From contig NZ_JAENIO010000014.1 of assembly GCF_016595415.1 (NCBI RefSeq), forward strand, positions 1 to 64,000: a DNA stretch of 64,000 nt, written 5' to 3'. This DNA comes from Roseibacillus ishigakijimensis (GTDB lineage: Bacteria > Verrucomicrobiota > Verrucomicrobiia > Verrucomicrobiales > Akkermansiaceae). The position numbers and the translations under genes are program-made. Numbering within the stretch: the stretch's first letter is position 1; the number at the start of each line of letters is the position of its first letter. This document shows positions 53,343-62,500 of this stretch, piece after piece. The notes beneath the pieces are model-generated. The model was not told the origin of the DNA. It worked only from the letters and a program-made list of their open reading frames with translations, and searched no databases.

Positions 53343-53990
53343 CTAGCGACGCTCCGGGAGCTCGATGGCAGCAATGGCCGCTATCACCTTGTCCGCGATC
53401 GCCTGGTAGGCCTCCCGTCCTTTGCCCTTGAGCTCCTCTTCCGTAAACTCAATGGGCTCCCCCACCACTAGGGTCACCTGGCGGTTTTTCCAAAAAGAAG
53501 CGCCCCGGGGCAGGGCCTCGTGAGCCCCGAAAAGCCGCACTGGCAAGACCGGCACCCGGGCCTTGGAAACGATGAGACCAACCCCGGCTTTAGCGGGCAA
53601 AAGCTGCCCATCCCAAGAGCGTTCCCCCTCCGGAAACATGACCACCCGCTCGCCTGATTTGAGCAATTTGATGATATTCTTCAGACTGCTCATGTCGGGA
53701 TTTTCCTGGTCGATGGGGATGGAATTCCAGCGCGGATAAAGCCAGGCCGTAAAGCCCTTGAAGAGAGTCTTGCGGGCCAGGTAGAAGACACCCTTGCGAT
53801 GGGCGATGCCCACCAAGGGGGGGTCGAGAAAGCTCACGTGATTGGAAACGACGAGGGCCCCACCTTCTTCGATGAGGCGCTCGCGGCCAACCACTTCGTA
53901 GTTGAAAGAAGCCTTGGCCACCCCGCGGAACCAGCTCCAGCCCGCCCAATAAGTCCAGTTCATATTCTGTATCAGCTTCATGCGTTCCAT
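53343..53990 (-). CDS. plsC: 1-acyl-sn-glycerol-3-phosphate acyltransferase
   Basis: 215 residues. PlsC transfers an acyl group to lysophosphatidic acid in phospholipid synthesis. Acyltransferase block I NHVSFLDPP (HxxxxD motif, around residue 50), block III FPEGERS and the basic block around LPVRLFGAHEALPRG are visible. No clear membrane helix except the hydrophobic N-terminus (NWTYWAGWSWF). Overlaps the end of cmk by 13 bp; an ATG at 53981 is an alternative start. The cmk-plsC order is common in many bacteria. Confidence 0.93.
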   Translation of the reverse strand: MERMKLIQNMNWTYWAGWSWFRGVAKASFNYEVVGRERLIEEGGALVVSNHVSFLDPPLVGIAHRKGVFYLARKTLFKGFTAWLYPRWNSIPIDQENPDMSSLKNIIKLLKSGERVVMFPEGERSWDGQLLPAKAGVGLIVSKARVPVLPVRLFGAHEALPRGASFWKNRQVTLVVGEPIEFTEEELKGKGREAYQAIADKVIAAIAAIELPERR

Positions 53991-54628
53991 CCCAGATGAG
54001 TTAATTCTTCCTTCACTTTTGCCACCACTTCCTCGATGGCGAGGTCCGAGCTGTCGACAAGAATGGCTCCATCGGCCACTCGCAAGGGAGAAGTCTTGCG
54101 CTCGGAATCGCGTTTATCCCGTTCGCTGACCGCATCGTCAGCCCCCTCGGCCGCGCGCCTCTGGCTCCGCACTTCCTCGCTGGCGGTGACGAACACTTTG
54201 TAGGGGGTATCGGGAAAGACCACGGTGCCAATGTCGCGTCCTTCCATGACGAGATCGCCCAAGGCGAGGAACTCCCGCTGCTTGGCGACCAGGAGTTCGC
54301 GCACTTCCGGAATGGCGGCAATGTGGGAGACGGCGGCGTTGACCTCATCACTTTTCAACTGCTCGAGAGTGGGCTCGACCTCATCGACTTTCATCACCGT
54401 CTGCCCGTCGCGAATCACACAGCCCCATTGCACCTGGGGCAAGAGCGCGACGATTTCCGCACTAGCCTCGGGGGCGATGTCGCGGCGCAGAACCTCCCAA
54501 GTCACCGCGCGATACATCGCCCCGGAGTTGACCATGGTCAGCCCCCAATCTTCTGCCAACCGTCGGGCGACGGTGCTTTTTCCCGAAGCGGCCGGGCCAT
54601 CAATGGCGATTGCGCGAAAAGTGGTCAT
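53978..54628 (-). CDS. cmk: Cytidylate kinase
   Basis: 216 residues, standard length. It phosphorylates CMP and dCMP with ATP. P-loop GPAASGKST (residues 10-18), NSGAMYRAVTW, EGRDIGTVVFPD and ERDKRDSERKTSPL (the DxxDxxRxxSPL motif of CMP kinases) are all present. The gene is first of a two-gene unit with plsC, and is divergent from the YdeP-type oxidoreductase gene across a 148-bp gap. Confidence 0.96.
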   Translation of the reverse strand: MTTFRAIAIDGPAASGKSTVARRLAEDWGLTMVNSGAMYRAVTWEVLRRDIAPEASAEIVALLPQVQWGCVIRDGQTVMKVDEVEPTLEQLKSDEVNAAVSHIAAIPEVRELLVAKQREFLALGDLVMEGRDIGTVVFPDTPYKVFVTASEEVRSQRRAAEGADDAVSERDKRDSERKTSPLRVADGAILVDSSDLAIEEVVAKVKEELTHLGWNA

Positions 54629-54776
54629 GGTCGTGTTGGCGAAATCCTGCCCCCATCAGGCCCAGAAAAGCAACCCCCCTCCCTGTCGCCACCCGATTTT
54701 GCGTTTCACACCAGGGTGACCCCACTTCTGCAGCATTCGCTTGCAGTCCCCAGCCTCTCCCCTTTATTCTAACGAG

Positions 54777-57080
54777 ATGAAATCCGCGCCCGAGACCCTT
54801 CCCGATGCCGAACCGCCCCGCGAGCTCTCTGATCTTCATCGCAGCGAGCCCAAGGCCCATGCCGTCGGCTCGGCAGCCGTGATTTCCAGTCTGGCCCAGA
54901 TCCATGCCCATACCGATCCTGTGCGCGGCACCAAGGCCCTCACCAAGCTCAACCAAAAGGACGGGTTCGACTGCCCCAGCTGCGCCTGGGCAGACCCGGA
55001 CGGCAAGCGCTCCATGGCCGAATTCTGTGAAAACGGCGCCAAGGCCGTGGCCACTGAGATCACTAATCGCCGCGTGGATCGGGAGTTTTTCGCCACTCAC
55101 TCCTTACTCGATTTGGGCAAAAAAAGCGACTACTGGCTCAATGACGCCGGCCGCATCACCGAGCCCTTTCTCCTCGACGAGGGAGCCAGCCACTATCGCC
55201 CGGTGAGCTGGGAAGAGGCCTTCGCCGTCCTCGCCGAGGAGCTCAATGCCTGCGAGCACCCCGACGAAGCCATCTTCTACACCTCCGGGCGAGCCAGCAA
55301 CGAAGCCGCCTTTGTCTACCAACTCTTTGTGCGCCAATTCGGGACCAACAACCTTCCCGATTGTTCGAACATGTGCCACGAGTCCAGTGGTTCGGCCCTG
55401 AGCGAGACCATTGGCATTGGAAAAGGCACCGTCACCCTGGAAGACCTCGAAACCACCGATTGCGTGCTGGTAGTGGGACAAAACCCCGGCACCAATCATC
55501 CCCGCATGCTGACCTCCCTCGAGCAAACGGTCAAAAACGGGGGCCAGATCATCTCCGTCAACCCCCTGCGGGAAACGGGGCTGCGCGCCTTTGCCCATCC
55601 CCAAAAAGTCTCCGGCATGCTGGGCAAAGCAACCCCTCTTTCCTCCCTCCACCTCCCGGTCAAACTCAACGGCGATCTCGCTCTTTTCAAGGGCCTCATC
55701 AAGTGCGCCTTTGAGGCCGAGGCCAAAAATCCCGGCACCGTGGTCGACGAAAACTTCGTGCGCACTCACAGCGCAGGATTCGAAGAATTCCAGGCCGCCG
55801 CCGAGAAAGTGGAATGGGCGGAACTCGTCGACCAATCCGGTCTCAGCGAAGAGCAGATTCGCCAGGCGGCCGCCATTTTTCTCCAGGCCGAAAACGCCAT
55901 CACCTGCTGGGCGATGGGGCTCACCCAGCACCACAACTCGGTGGAAATCATTCGCGAAGTGGTCAATCTGCACCTCCTCACCGGAAAGATTGGCCGCCCC
56001 AAAAGCGGGCTCTGCCCCGTGCGTGGGCACAGTAACGTGCAGGGCGACCGCACGATGGGCATTTGGGAAAAATCGCCGGAGAGCTTTCTAGCTCGTCTCG
56101 ATCAGGAGTTCGCCTTCACCTCTCCGCGCAAGCATGGCTACGACACCGTGGAGGCCATCCGCGCCATGCACGCCGGGGAAGGCCGGGTCTTTTTTGCCCT
56201 GGGCGGAAACTTCCTTTCTGCCGCACCCGATACCCACTACACCGCGTGCGCCCTGCGCCGTTGCCAGCTCACCGCCCACGTCTCGACCAAGCTCAATCGC
56301 AGCCACCTCGTCACCGGCAAGCGGGCCCTCATCCTTCCCTGCCTCGGACGCAGCGAGATCGACCACCAGGCCACGGGCCCGCAAATGGTCTCGGTGGAGA
56401 ATTCCATGGGCGTGGTTTCCAGCTCGCGTGGTGCCCTCGAGCCGGCCTCGCCCCACCTCCTCAGCGAGCCCGCCATCATTTGCCGCCTGGCTGCCGCCAC
56501 CTTGGGCGAGCGCTCGCAAGTTCCTTGGCAAGCCTTCGAGAAGGACTACGACCAGATCCGCGAGCGCATCGCCCGCGTCATCCCCGGTTTCGAGGATTTC
56601 AACAACAAGCTGCGCCAACCGGGCGGCTTCTATCTGCCCAATGCGGTCAAAAAGCGCGTTTTCAACACTGCCACCGGCAAGGCCAACTTCACCGTTAATC
56701 CCCTCCGCCCCCTTGCTCTGGAAGACGGCCAGCTCCTCCTGCAAACCTTCCGCAGCCATGACCAGTTCAACACCACGGTCTACGGCCTGGACGACCGCTA
56801 CCGGGGTATCAAAAACGAGCGCCGCGTGATCTTCCTAAATCCCGAAGACATGAAAGAGCGCGGACTCGAAGCCGAGGAAGCGGTGGACATCACCAGTCAC
56901 TTCGAGGGCGAGAGCCGCACTGCGAAGCTCTTTCTAGCCATTCCCTACGAGACCCCCCGGGGCACGGCGGCGGCCTACTACCCCGAGGCCAACGTCTTGG
57001 TGCCCATCAATTCCACCGCCGCCACGAGCCAGACTCCGACCTCCAAATCGGTCATCATCACTTTGCACAAACGCGACTAA
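54777..57080 (+). CDS. FdhF/YdeP family molybdopterin oxidoreductase
   Basis: 767 residues from the ATG at 54777. The YdeP group is recognised by LNQKDGFDCPSCAWADP and by the Mo-ligand region NLPDCSNMCHESSGSALSETIG, where the Cys of NMCHE probably coordinates molybdenum. The later parts are the molybdopterin-binding domains (TTDCVLVVGQNPGTNHPRM, GNFLSAAPDTHY, VNPLRPLALEDGQLLL, with YRGIKNERRVIF near the end). The E. coli member contributes to acid resistance, but the substrate is unknown. No fdhD or molybdopterin synthesis gene lies in the window. Ribosome-binding signal weak. Confidence 0.9.
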   Translation: MKSAPETLPDAEPPRELSDLHRSEPKAHAVGSAAVISSLAQIHAHTDPVRGTKALTKLNQKDGFDCPSCAWADPDGKRSMAEFCENGAKAVATEITNRRVDREFFATHSLLDLGKKSDYWLNDAGRITEPFLLDEGASHYRPVSWEEAFAVLAEELNACEHPDEAIFYTSGRASNEAAFVYQLFVRQFGTNNLPDCSNMCHESSGSALSETIGIGKGTVTLEDLETTDCVLVVGQNPGTNHPRMLTSLEQTVKNGGQIISVNPLRETGLRAFAHPQKVSGMLGKATPLSSLHLPVKLNGDLALFKGLIKCAFEAEAKNPGTVVDENFVRTHSAGFEEFQAAAEKVEWAELVDQSGLSEEQIRQAAAIFLQAENAITCWAMGLTQHHNSVEIIREVVNLHLLTGKIGRPKSGLCPVRGHSNVQGDRTMGIWEKSPESFLARLDQEFAFTSPRKHGYDTVEAIRAMHAGEGRVFFALGGNFLSAAPDTHYTACALRRCQLTAHVSTKLNRSHLVTGKRALILPCLGRSEIDHQATGPQMVSVENSMGVVSSSRGALEPASPHLLSEPAIICRLAAATLGERSQVPWQAFEKDYDQIRERIARVIPGFEDFNNKLRQPGGFYLPNAVKKRVFNTATGKANFTVNPLRPLALEDGQLLLQTFRSHDQFNTTVYGLDDRYRGIKNERRVIFLNPEDMKERGLEAEEAVDITSHFEGESRTAKLFLAIPYETPRGTAAAYYPEANVLVPINSTAATSQTPTSKSVIITLHKRD

Positions 57081-57123
57081 GCCCGCGTTTGTCAGCGGAG
57101 GGAAAGAAGGTTAGAACAGGGCC

Positions 57124-57726
57124 ATGAATATCGGCCAAGCCACCTTCCTGACCTCCGCGCCCGAGCTGGCGGAATGCCCCGAAACCCCTCTGCCCGAGGT
57201 CGCCTTCATCGGGCGCTCCAATGTGGGCAAATCCTCGCTCCTGAACATGCTCACCAACCGCAAGGAGTTGGCCAAGACCTCCTCCCGACCCGGCAAAACC
57301 GAGCTCATCAACTACTTCGCCATTCCACCCAAGGCCGGCCATCTCGTCGACCTTCCCGGCTACGGCTACGCGCGTAAATCCAAGGAACGGCGCGAGCTTT
57401 TTGCCACTCTGATCGCCGACTACATCGCCGATCGACCGCAATTGCAGCACGTCTTCGTGCTCGTCGACGCCATGATTCCGCCCCAGGCTCTCGATCTGGA
57501 CTTCATCCTCTGGCTGGCCGATCTGGGCCGCCCCCACACCATTCTCTTCACCAAGACCGATCGCTTGAAGAAGACTCCCTTGCAGAAAAATACCGAGCGC
57601 TTCGCTGCGGCATTGGGCGAGCACTACAATCCCCTGCCGGAAATGATCGTGACCTCCTCCAAAAAAGGAACCGGCAAAAGCGAAATCCTCGCCGTCATTC
57701 GCGAAGCCTTTGCCACTGGCAAGTAG
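57124..57726 (+). CDS. engB: Ribosome biogenesis GTP-binding protein YsxC/EngB
   Basis: 200 residues, normal length. GTPase needed for assembly of the large ribosomal subunit. G1 GRSNVGKSS (residues 30-38), G2/switch KTSSRPGKTELINYF, G3 DLPGYGYA, G4 TKTDRLKK and G5 TSSKKGTGKSEI are in place. It begins 43 bp after the oxidoreductase gene, with which it need not be related functionally. Confidence 0.97.
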   Translation: MNIGQATFLTSAPELAECPETPLPEVAFIGRSNVGKSSLLNMLTNRKELAKTSSRPGKTELINYFAIPPKAGHLVDLPGYGYARKSKERRELFATLIADYIADRPQLQHVFVLVDAMIPPQALDLDFILWLADLGRPHTILFTKTDRLKKTPLQKNTERFAAALGEHYNPLPEMIVTSSKKGTGKSEILAVIREAFATGK

Positions 57727-57730
57727 ACCG

Positions 57731-57764
57731 AAAAAAACCGGTCGCGCTCTCACGCGACCGGTTT
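57731..57764 (-). terminator. Intrinsic terminator of the second L,D-transpeptidase gene
   Basis: A perfect 12-bp inverted repeat (57735-57746 and 57753-57764) with a 6-nt loop. On the minus strand a run of seven T follows the hairpin, so it ends the convergent transpeptidase gene; on the plus strand the T-tract is poor, but the stem is close enough to also stop engB. Confidence 0.88.
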
Positions 57765-57788
57765 CTCCAGAAAGAAAGTCGAAACGGC

Positions 57789-58421
57789 TTAGAAATTCCA
57801 CATCTTGCCCTGCTCGGCATCAGTGAAGACCTGCTGGCTCTGCATGTAGGAATTCGGTGGATCCGGAAGGGGCGAGTCGTCCAGATTGGGCAACTTGGCC
57901 CCGATGGTGGCATCCCAAGGCTGGCTGCTGGCGACGTGCACCGGAGTGCCCACGCGAGCGAGATTGAAGGCCTTGCGAGCGGAGTTGAGCGGCATGCGCA
58001 CACAACCGGCAGTGCAGGGATAGGGCTTCACAAAACCCCAGTGCATGCCATAGGCCGGACCATAAAAGGACATCCAGTAAGTCATGGGATAACCCCGACC
58101 CGGTTGGCTCTGGCGACGGCGGAACTTGGTCTTGGAAAGAATGCGGTGAGTGCCTTTGGGAGTCGGCGAAGAAGCCTTGCCCACGGCAGCCGGAGTGGCC
58201 ATGAGCACCTTGTCTCCCTCCACCACGTAAAGGCGCTGGGCAGTGGTGCTGATCGCGATTTTGACGTTATTCGGGTTGCTCGGCTGGGTCACCGGCGGGT
58301 CGAACTTGAAGGAATTGGCGGGAGTCGTATTCGCGGTCGGAGCCCCCCCTCCGCAGGAGGTCATCAGGAAGGAGCCAGCCGCCAGTGCGGCTACGGCGAG
58401 GAATTGCGGGATCAATTTCAT
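57789..58421 (-). CDS. L,D-transpeptidase (YkuD) lipoprotein, second copy
   Basis: 210 residues from the ATG at 58421, which gives a lipoprotein signal with lipobox FLMTSC (Cys23) and a Gly-rich start. YkuD domain from about residue 48: KIAISTTAQRLYVVEGDKVLM, the catalytic His in MHWGFV, and the nucleophile Cys in PCTAGCVRMPL. As in the other transpeptidase of this window the motif has Cys-Thr-x-Gly-Cys. Probable role in murein cross-linking or envelope tethering. The C-terminal 30 residues are unassigned. An ATG at 58454 adds a less typical start. Confidence 0.9.
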   Translation of the reverse strand: MKLIPQFLAVAALAAGSFLMTSCGGGAPTANTTPANSFKFDPPVTQPSNPNNVKIAISTTAQRLYVVEGDKVLMATPAAVGKASSPTPKGTHRILSKTKFRRRQSQPGRGYPMTYWMSFYGPAYGMHWGFVKPYPCTAGCVRMPLNSARKAFNLARVGTPVHVASSQPWDATIGAKLPNLDDSPLPDPPNSYMQSQQVFTDAEQGKMWNF

Positions 58422-58551
58422 AGTTTGGTTCGTGGGAACGATGGAAACTTTCATAAAATGAGCCTGCAAGCAACCCGTTAGGACGTGATGGCTGGCTTTC
58501 TCCTCGGCAGAAAGCCCCTTCCCGGCGCAAGCTGGCCCCTTTGTTTTCCTG

Positions 58552-59157
58552 ATGAACTTCGAGATGCCCCTCTCTTCCGGCCCGCCGGAACTCCCCACCG
58601 GGGATTGCTACCCCGCCCGCCGGAGCGCGACCGAGAACGAGCGCAGCTACCGCCTGCGCGCCGGGCAATTGGCTCTCCTTCTTCCCGACCAAGCTCCTAA
58701 GGTCACCCCTCTCAGCGAAGCCAGCCGGCTCCGGCTCCGCTTTGAGCCCACCCGGGTGCAACCCAATCGCTATCTTTGCGAAATCACTTTCCGCCACGGT
58801 CTCCGCTACACCCTGAGCAACGAGCGCTACCGGGGATTCGGCGATTTCGAGGACCAGTCGGAGGATTACCGCCACTGGGTGCGCCTTCTCATTCGCGAGA
58901 CCGCCTACCACGCTCCCCATTGCCAGCTGATCACGGGCTGCCACCCTCTTCTCTGGTGGTTCTACCTCGCTCTCAATCTCGTGGTCTTTGGCGGGCTCAT
59001 CGCGCTCCTCCTCACCATCGGCTTCGCCTACTTGCCAATCGCCCTCTGCAAGCTCGTGGCCCTGGCCGTGTTCGTGCCCCTTGCTTGGAAATGGTTCCGC
59101 AAGAACCGGACCCGAAGCTTCGATCCCGCCCGGATTCCCAGCGAACTGCTGCCCTAA
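58552..59157 (+). CDS. Unknown membrane protein with two C-terminal helices
   Basis: 201 residues; not recognised. The first 140 residues are soluble-looking with a beta-rich pattern (RYLCEITFRHGLRYTLSN) and an RxxYxGFGDFE-type segment. Two adjacent hydrophobic helices follow (WWFYLALNLVVFGGLIALLLTIGF and LPIALCKLVALAVFVPLAW), then a basic end. Probably anchored in the cytoplasmic membrane with the N-terminal domain inside. It is divergent from the second transpeptidase gene and convergent with the Spx/ArsC gene; no operon partner. Confidence 0.7.
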   Translation: MNFEMPLSSGPPELPTGDCYPARRSATENERSYRLRAGQLALLLPDQAPKVTPLSEASRLRLRFEPTRVQPNRYLCEITFRHGLRYTLSNERYRGFGDFEDQSEDYRHWVRLLIRETAYHAPHCQLITGCHPLLWWFYLALNLVVFGGLIALLLTIGFAYLPIALCKLVALAVFVPLAWKWFRKNRTRSFDPARIPSELLP

Positions 59158-59196
59158 CGGACTCAAACCCGACTGCGGGCAGGACCACCGCCGCAA

Positions 59197-59550
59197 TCAG
59201 GCGAATGCGTCTTCCCACTCCTTTTCGCGAAAACCCGTGAGAGCCTTTCCCTCCCCGATGAAGAAGGGACGCTTCACCAACATGCCATTGCTTTGCAAAA
59301 GCGCGAAGGCCTCCTGCTCCGTCAAGGTCGGCACGCGTTCCTTCAGGTTCAGCTTGCGATAATCCATTCCAGAGGTGTTGAAAAGCTTGCGCAATTCTCC
59401 TCCCTTGCCCGCCAACATCGCCGCCAGGTCTTCATCCCCGGGCGGCGTCTCTTTAATGGCCCGGACCTCATGCTCAATGCCGCGCGCCTGCAACCATTGC
59501 AGGGCTTTGCGGCAGGTGGAGCACTTGTCGTAGGCGTAGACCCGGATCAT
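59197..59550 (-). CDS. Spx/ArsC family thioredoxin-fold protein
   Basis: 117 residues. Thioredoxin-like fold of the ArsC/Spx/YffB group: N-terminal YDKCSTCRKALQWLQARG with the CxxC (Cys-Ser-Thr-Cys), FNTSGMDYRKLNL, then MLVKRPFFIG with the conserved cis-Pro region. It could be an arsenate reductase or a redox-sensing regulator; the catalytic pattern does not decide this. No arsenic genes are nearby. Its start codon overlaps the SNF2 helicase stop by one base (TGATG), so the two are translationally coupled. Confidence 0.9.
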   Translation of the reverse strand: MIRVYAYDKCSTCRKALQWLQARGIEHEVRAIKETPPGDEDLAAMLAGKGGELRKLFNTSGMDYRKLNLKERVPTLTEQEAFALLQSNGMLVKRPFFIGEGKALTGFREKEWEDAFA

Positions 59551-62500
59551 CAGTCGTCTCCCAAATCGTCTTCATCATCCATCTCGCCGCCATGGCTCAG
59601 GATGAACTGCAGGTCATCGATGCCCAGATTGCTGGCAAAACCTTCGTCCCCGAGGACGTTGGTCACCAACGCTGTCTTCTGGTGCTGGAGCACGCGAATC
59701 TTCTCCTCCACCGAGTCCCGGGTCAGAAGGCGATAGGCGATCACCTTGTTCTTCTGACCGATGCGGTGAGTCCGGTCGATGGCCTGGTTTTCCACCGCCG
59801 GGTTCCACCAGGGATCGTAGAGGATGACGTAGGAGGCGGAGGTGAGGTTGAGGCCCGCTCCACCCGCTTTGAGCGACAAGAGGAAGACCGATGGATCCTT
59901 GGTCGTCTGGAATTTCTCAATCTCGCCGCGGCGATCCTTGGTCTGCCCCGTCAGGTAATTGAAGGGCCGGCTATCCACTTCGAGCTGGGCTTTGATGATT
60001 TCCAGCATGGAAACGAACTGGGAGAAGACGAGCACCTTGTGTCCTTCTTCACGCAACTGGTCGAGAAGGTAGAAGAGGGAGGTCAGCTTGGAGCTTTCTT
60101 CCTTGAGATACTTGGGATCGATCAGCCCCGGGTGACAGCAAATCTGACGAAGGCGCATGAGGCCCTGCAGAATCGCGAAGGAATTCTTTTTCACCGCCTC
60201 ATCGGAGTCGAGACCGAGGAGCGCCTTTTGGATGCGCTTGAGCTCGGCCTTATACATTTCCAGCTGGATGCCCTCCATCTTGGAGTAAACCTCTTCCTCC
60301 GTCCGGGGGGGAAGGTCCTTGGCCACCTGCAGCTTGGTGCGGCGCAGCAGGAAGGGGCGCAGCCGGGCGGCGAGGCGGTTTTGAGAAAGCGGATCCTTGC
60401 GCTTGTCGAAGCGCTTTTTGAAGTAAGCCCGGCTACCCAGAACCCCGGGCATGGCGAAGGCCATCAGGGACCACATGTCCATCAGGCGGTTCTCAATGGG
60501 AGTTCCGGTCAACACGAGACGATTCTCTGCCTCCAGATCGCGGGCCCCCTTGGCCGCCTTCGAGTCGGGGTTCTTAATCTGCTGCCCTTCATCGAGGACC
60601 ACCACCAGCCAACGGACCGACTTGAGCTCTTCCTCGCAGACCCGCAATTGGGCATAGTTGAGCACGAGCACGTCGATGGAGTTGAGAATTTGGTCTTTGT
60701 CGAACTCATCGCGACTGCGCAGCACCTGCACATTGAGCTTGGGAGCGAACTTGGCGGTCTCCATGGCCCAGACGTCGAGGACGGACTTGGGACAGACCAC
60801 CAGCGCGGGGATGCGACGTCCCTCGGCCTCCGCTTGCTCGCGCAACCAGAGGATGTAGGAGATACTCTGCACCGTCTTGCCCAAGCCCATATCGTCGGCC
60901 AGGATACCACCGAAGCCATTGGTTGCCAAGTAGGCCAGGAATCGGAAGCCTTCGGCCTGGTAGGGCCGCAACTCGGCATTGAGGCTCTTGGGCACCTCGG
61001 CATTGGACTCCAGCTGGATATCCTTCGCCCGGTCCTTGATGCGCTTCCAAGCCTTGGGATCGAAAACCTCGGCCGCCTTGGGGTCGGCCAATTGCATGGC
61101 GTGCATGCGGTGGGTCTCGCCGGAAAGATCGAAGGGATCGAGCCCGAGACGGGTCACCGCATCCCGCTGATCATCATCCAGCTTGATTTCCAGACGCATC
61201 CAGGTGCCATCGTCCATGCGGACGTAGCCACCCCGCGCCGCGACAAGCTGGCGAATCTGGGTTTTGGAAAGATTGACCCCTTCCACATCGATGACCACGC
61301 GGAGATCGAACCAGTCGATCTCTTGGTTGACCACTTCGAAGCGGATGGCGGCCGAAACCGGGTCGGCCAGAATGGTCTTCAGTTTGCCATCCATCTCGAC
61401 TTCCACGAAGGGAGGCATGGCCTCCACCCATTCAGCGAATTTTTCCGGGAACTGCTTGGTCACCCGGGACTTGAATTCACCCAGTTTCTCATCGTAGGTG
61501 AGCCCCATTTCGCTCAACAAATCGGGCACGGGGTAAAGTTTCTCACGGGCAAAGCGGAGCAACTGGTTGCCCCGGACGGGCTTTTGCTCCACGACATCCC
61601 ATCCCCCGCGAATGAGCTTCTCGGTGCGGCGACCACGCTTCTCCAAGGCGGTGACGTCCATCACCAAGTGCTCGGTTTCCGCCGCCGTCAAACCTTGCTC
61701 GATGCGCATCTTGAAGCGCGGGTAGAGGTCCAGATCGACCACCCGGCGCTTCATGGACTTGGGCAGAGTGGCCCCAATCTTGCGCAGGAACTCCACTCCT
61801 TCCAAGGAGTCAATCACCCCGAAGGGAATGTCGTAGCGGGGCATGACCTCGGTATCGTCCAACCAACGGGGCGGCCCGGGGAAGACGGTTTCGTCAGACT
61901 GGTAGAGTTCCTCCCGACCGGGGAGAAGACGCACCGAGTGCGAGACCGGATTGCCCGCTTTGGTCACCAGCTGGAGCGCAAAAACCTCCTTATTGCCGGG
62001 AACATCCTCGCACTGCCAGCGCAAGGCATCCTTCACCACTTTGAAGTGCCGCTCATCGAGGTTCACCATATAACCCTTGAGCGCCTTCTGGCGGAAAAGG
62101 CGGTTCATGATGGAACACGCCTCTTCATCATCCAAATCCAGTTTGGCATCGTTGGTGCGCTCGAGGTAGGAGATGAACTCTTCCCACAAAATCTGGCTGG
62201 AAGCATCCATGCGGAGGGCGGAATCCGCGTAAAGACTCCTGAGACGCTCGATTTCAGGCTTCTCGGAGACGGGATACCATTCGCCTTCTTCCTCGCGCGC
62301 CTGCAGGCGGGCTTCGTTCATGGTGGCCACAATGCGCAGCGAGAGATTGACCGGCTGCTCCTGCGGCGGCCGCTCATTCACGCTCTCGATGCGTTCATAC
62401 CAAGCCGCAATCTCGCGCTCCTGCTCCCATTCGCTCATCTTCTTCTGCACTTCCGCCAGATCGGTGATGCAGTTCATAAACTCCGGGTAAGGGAGCTTCT

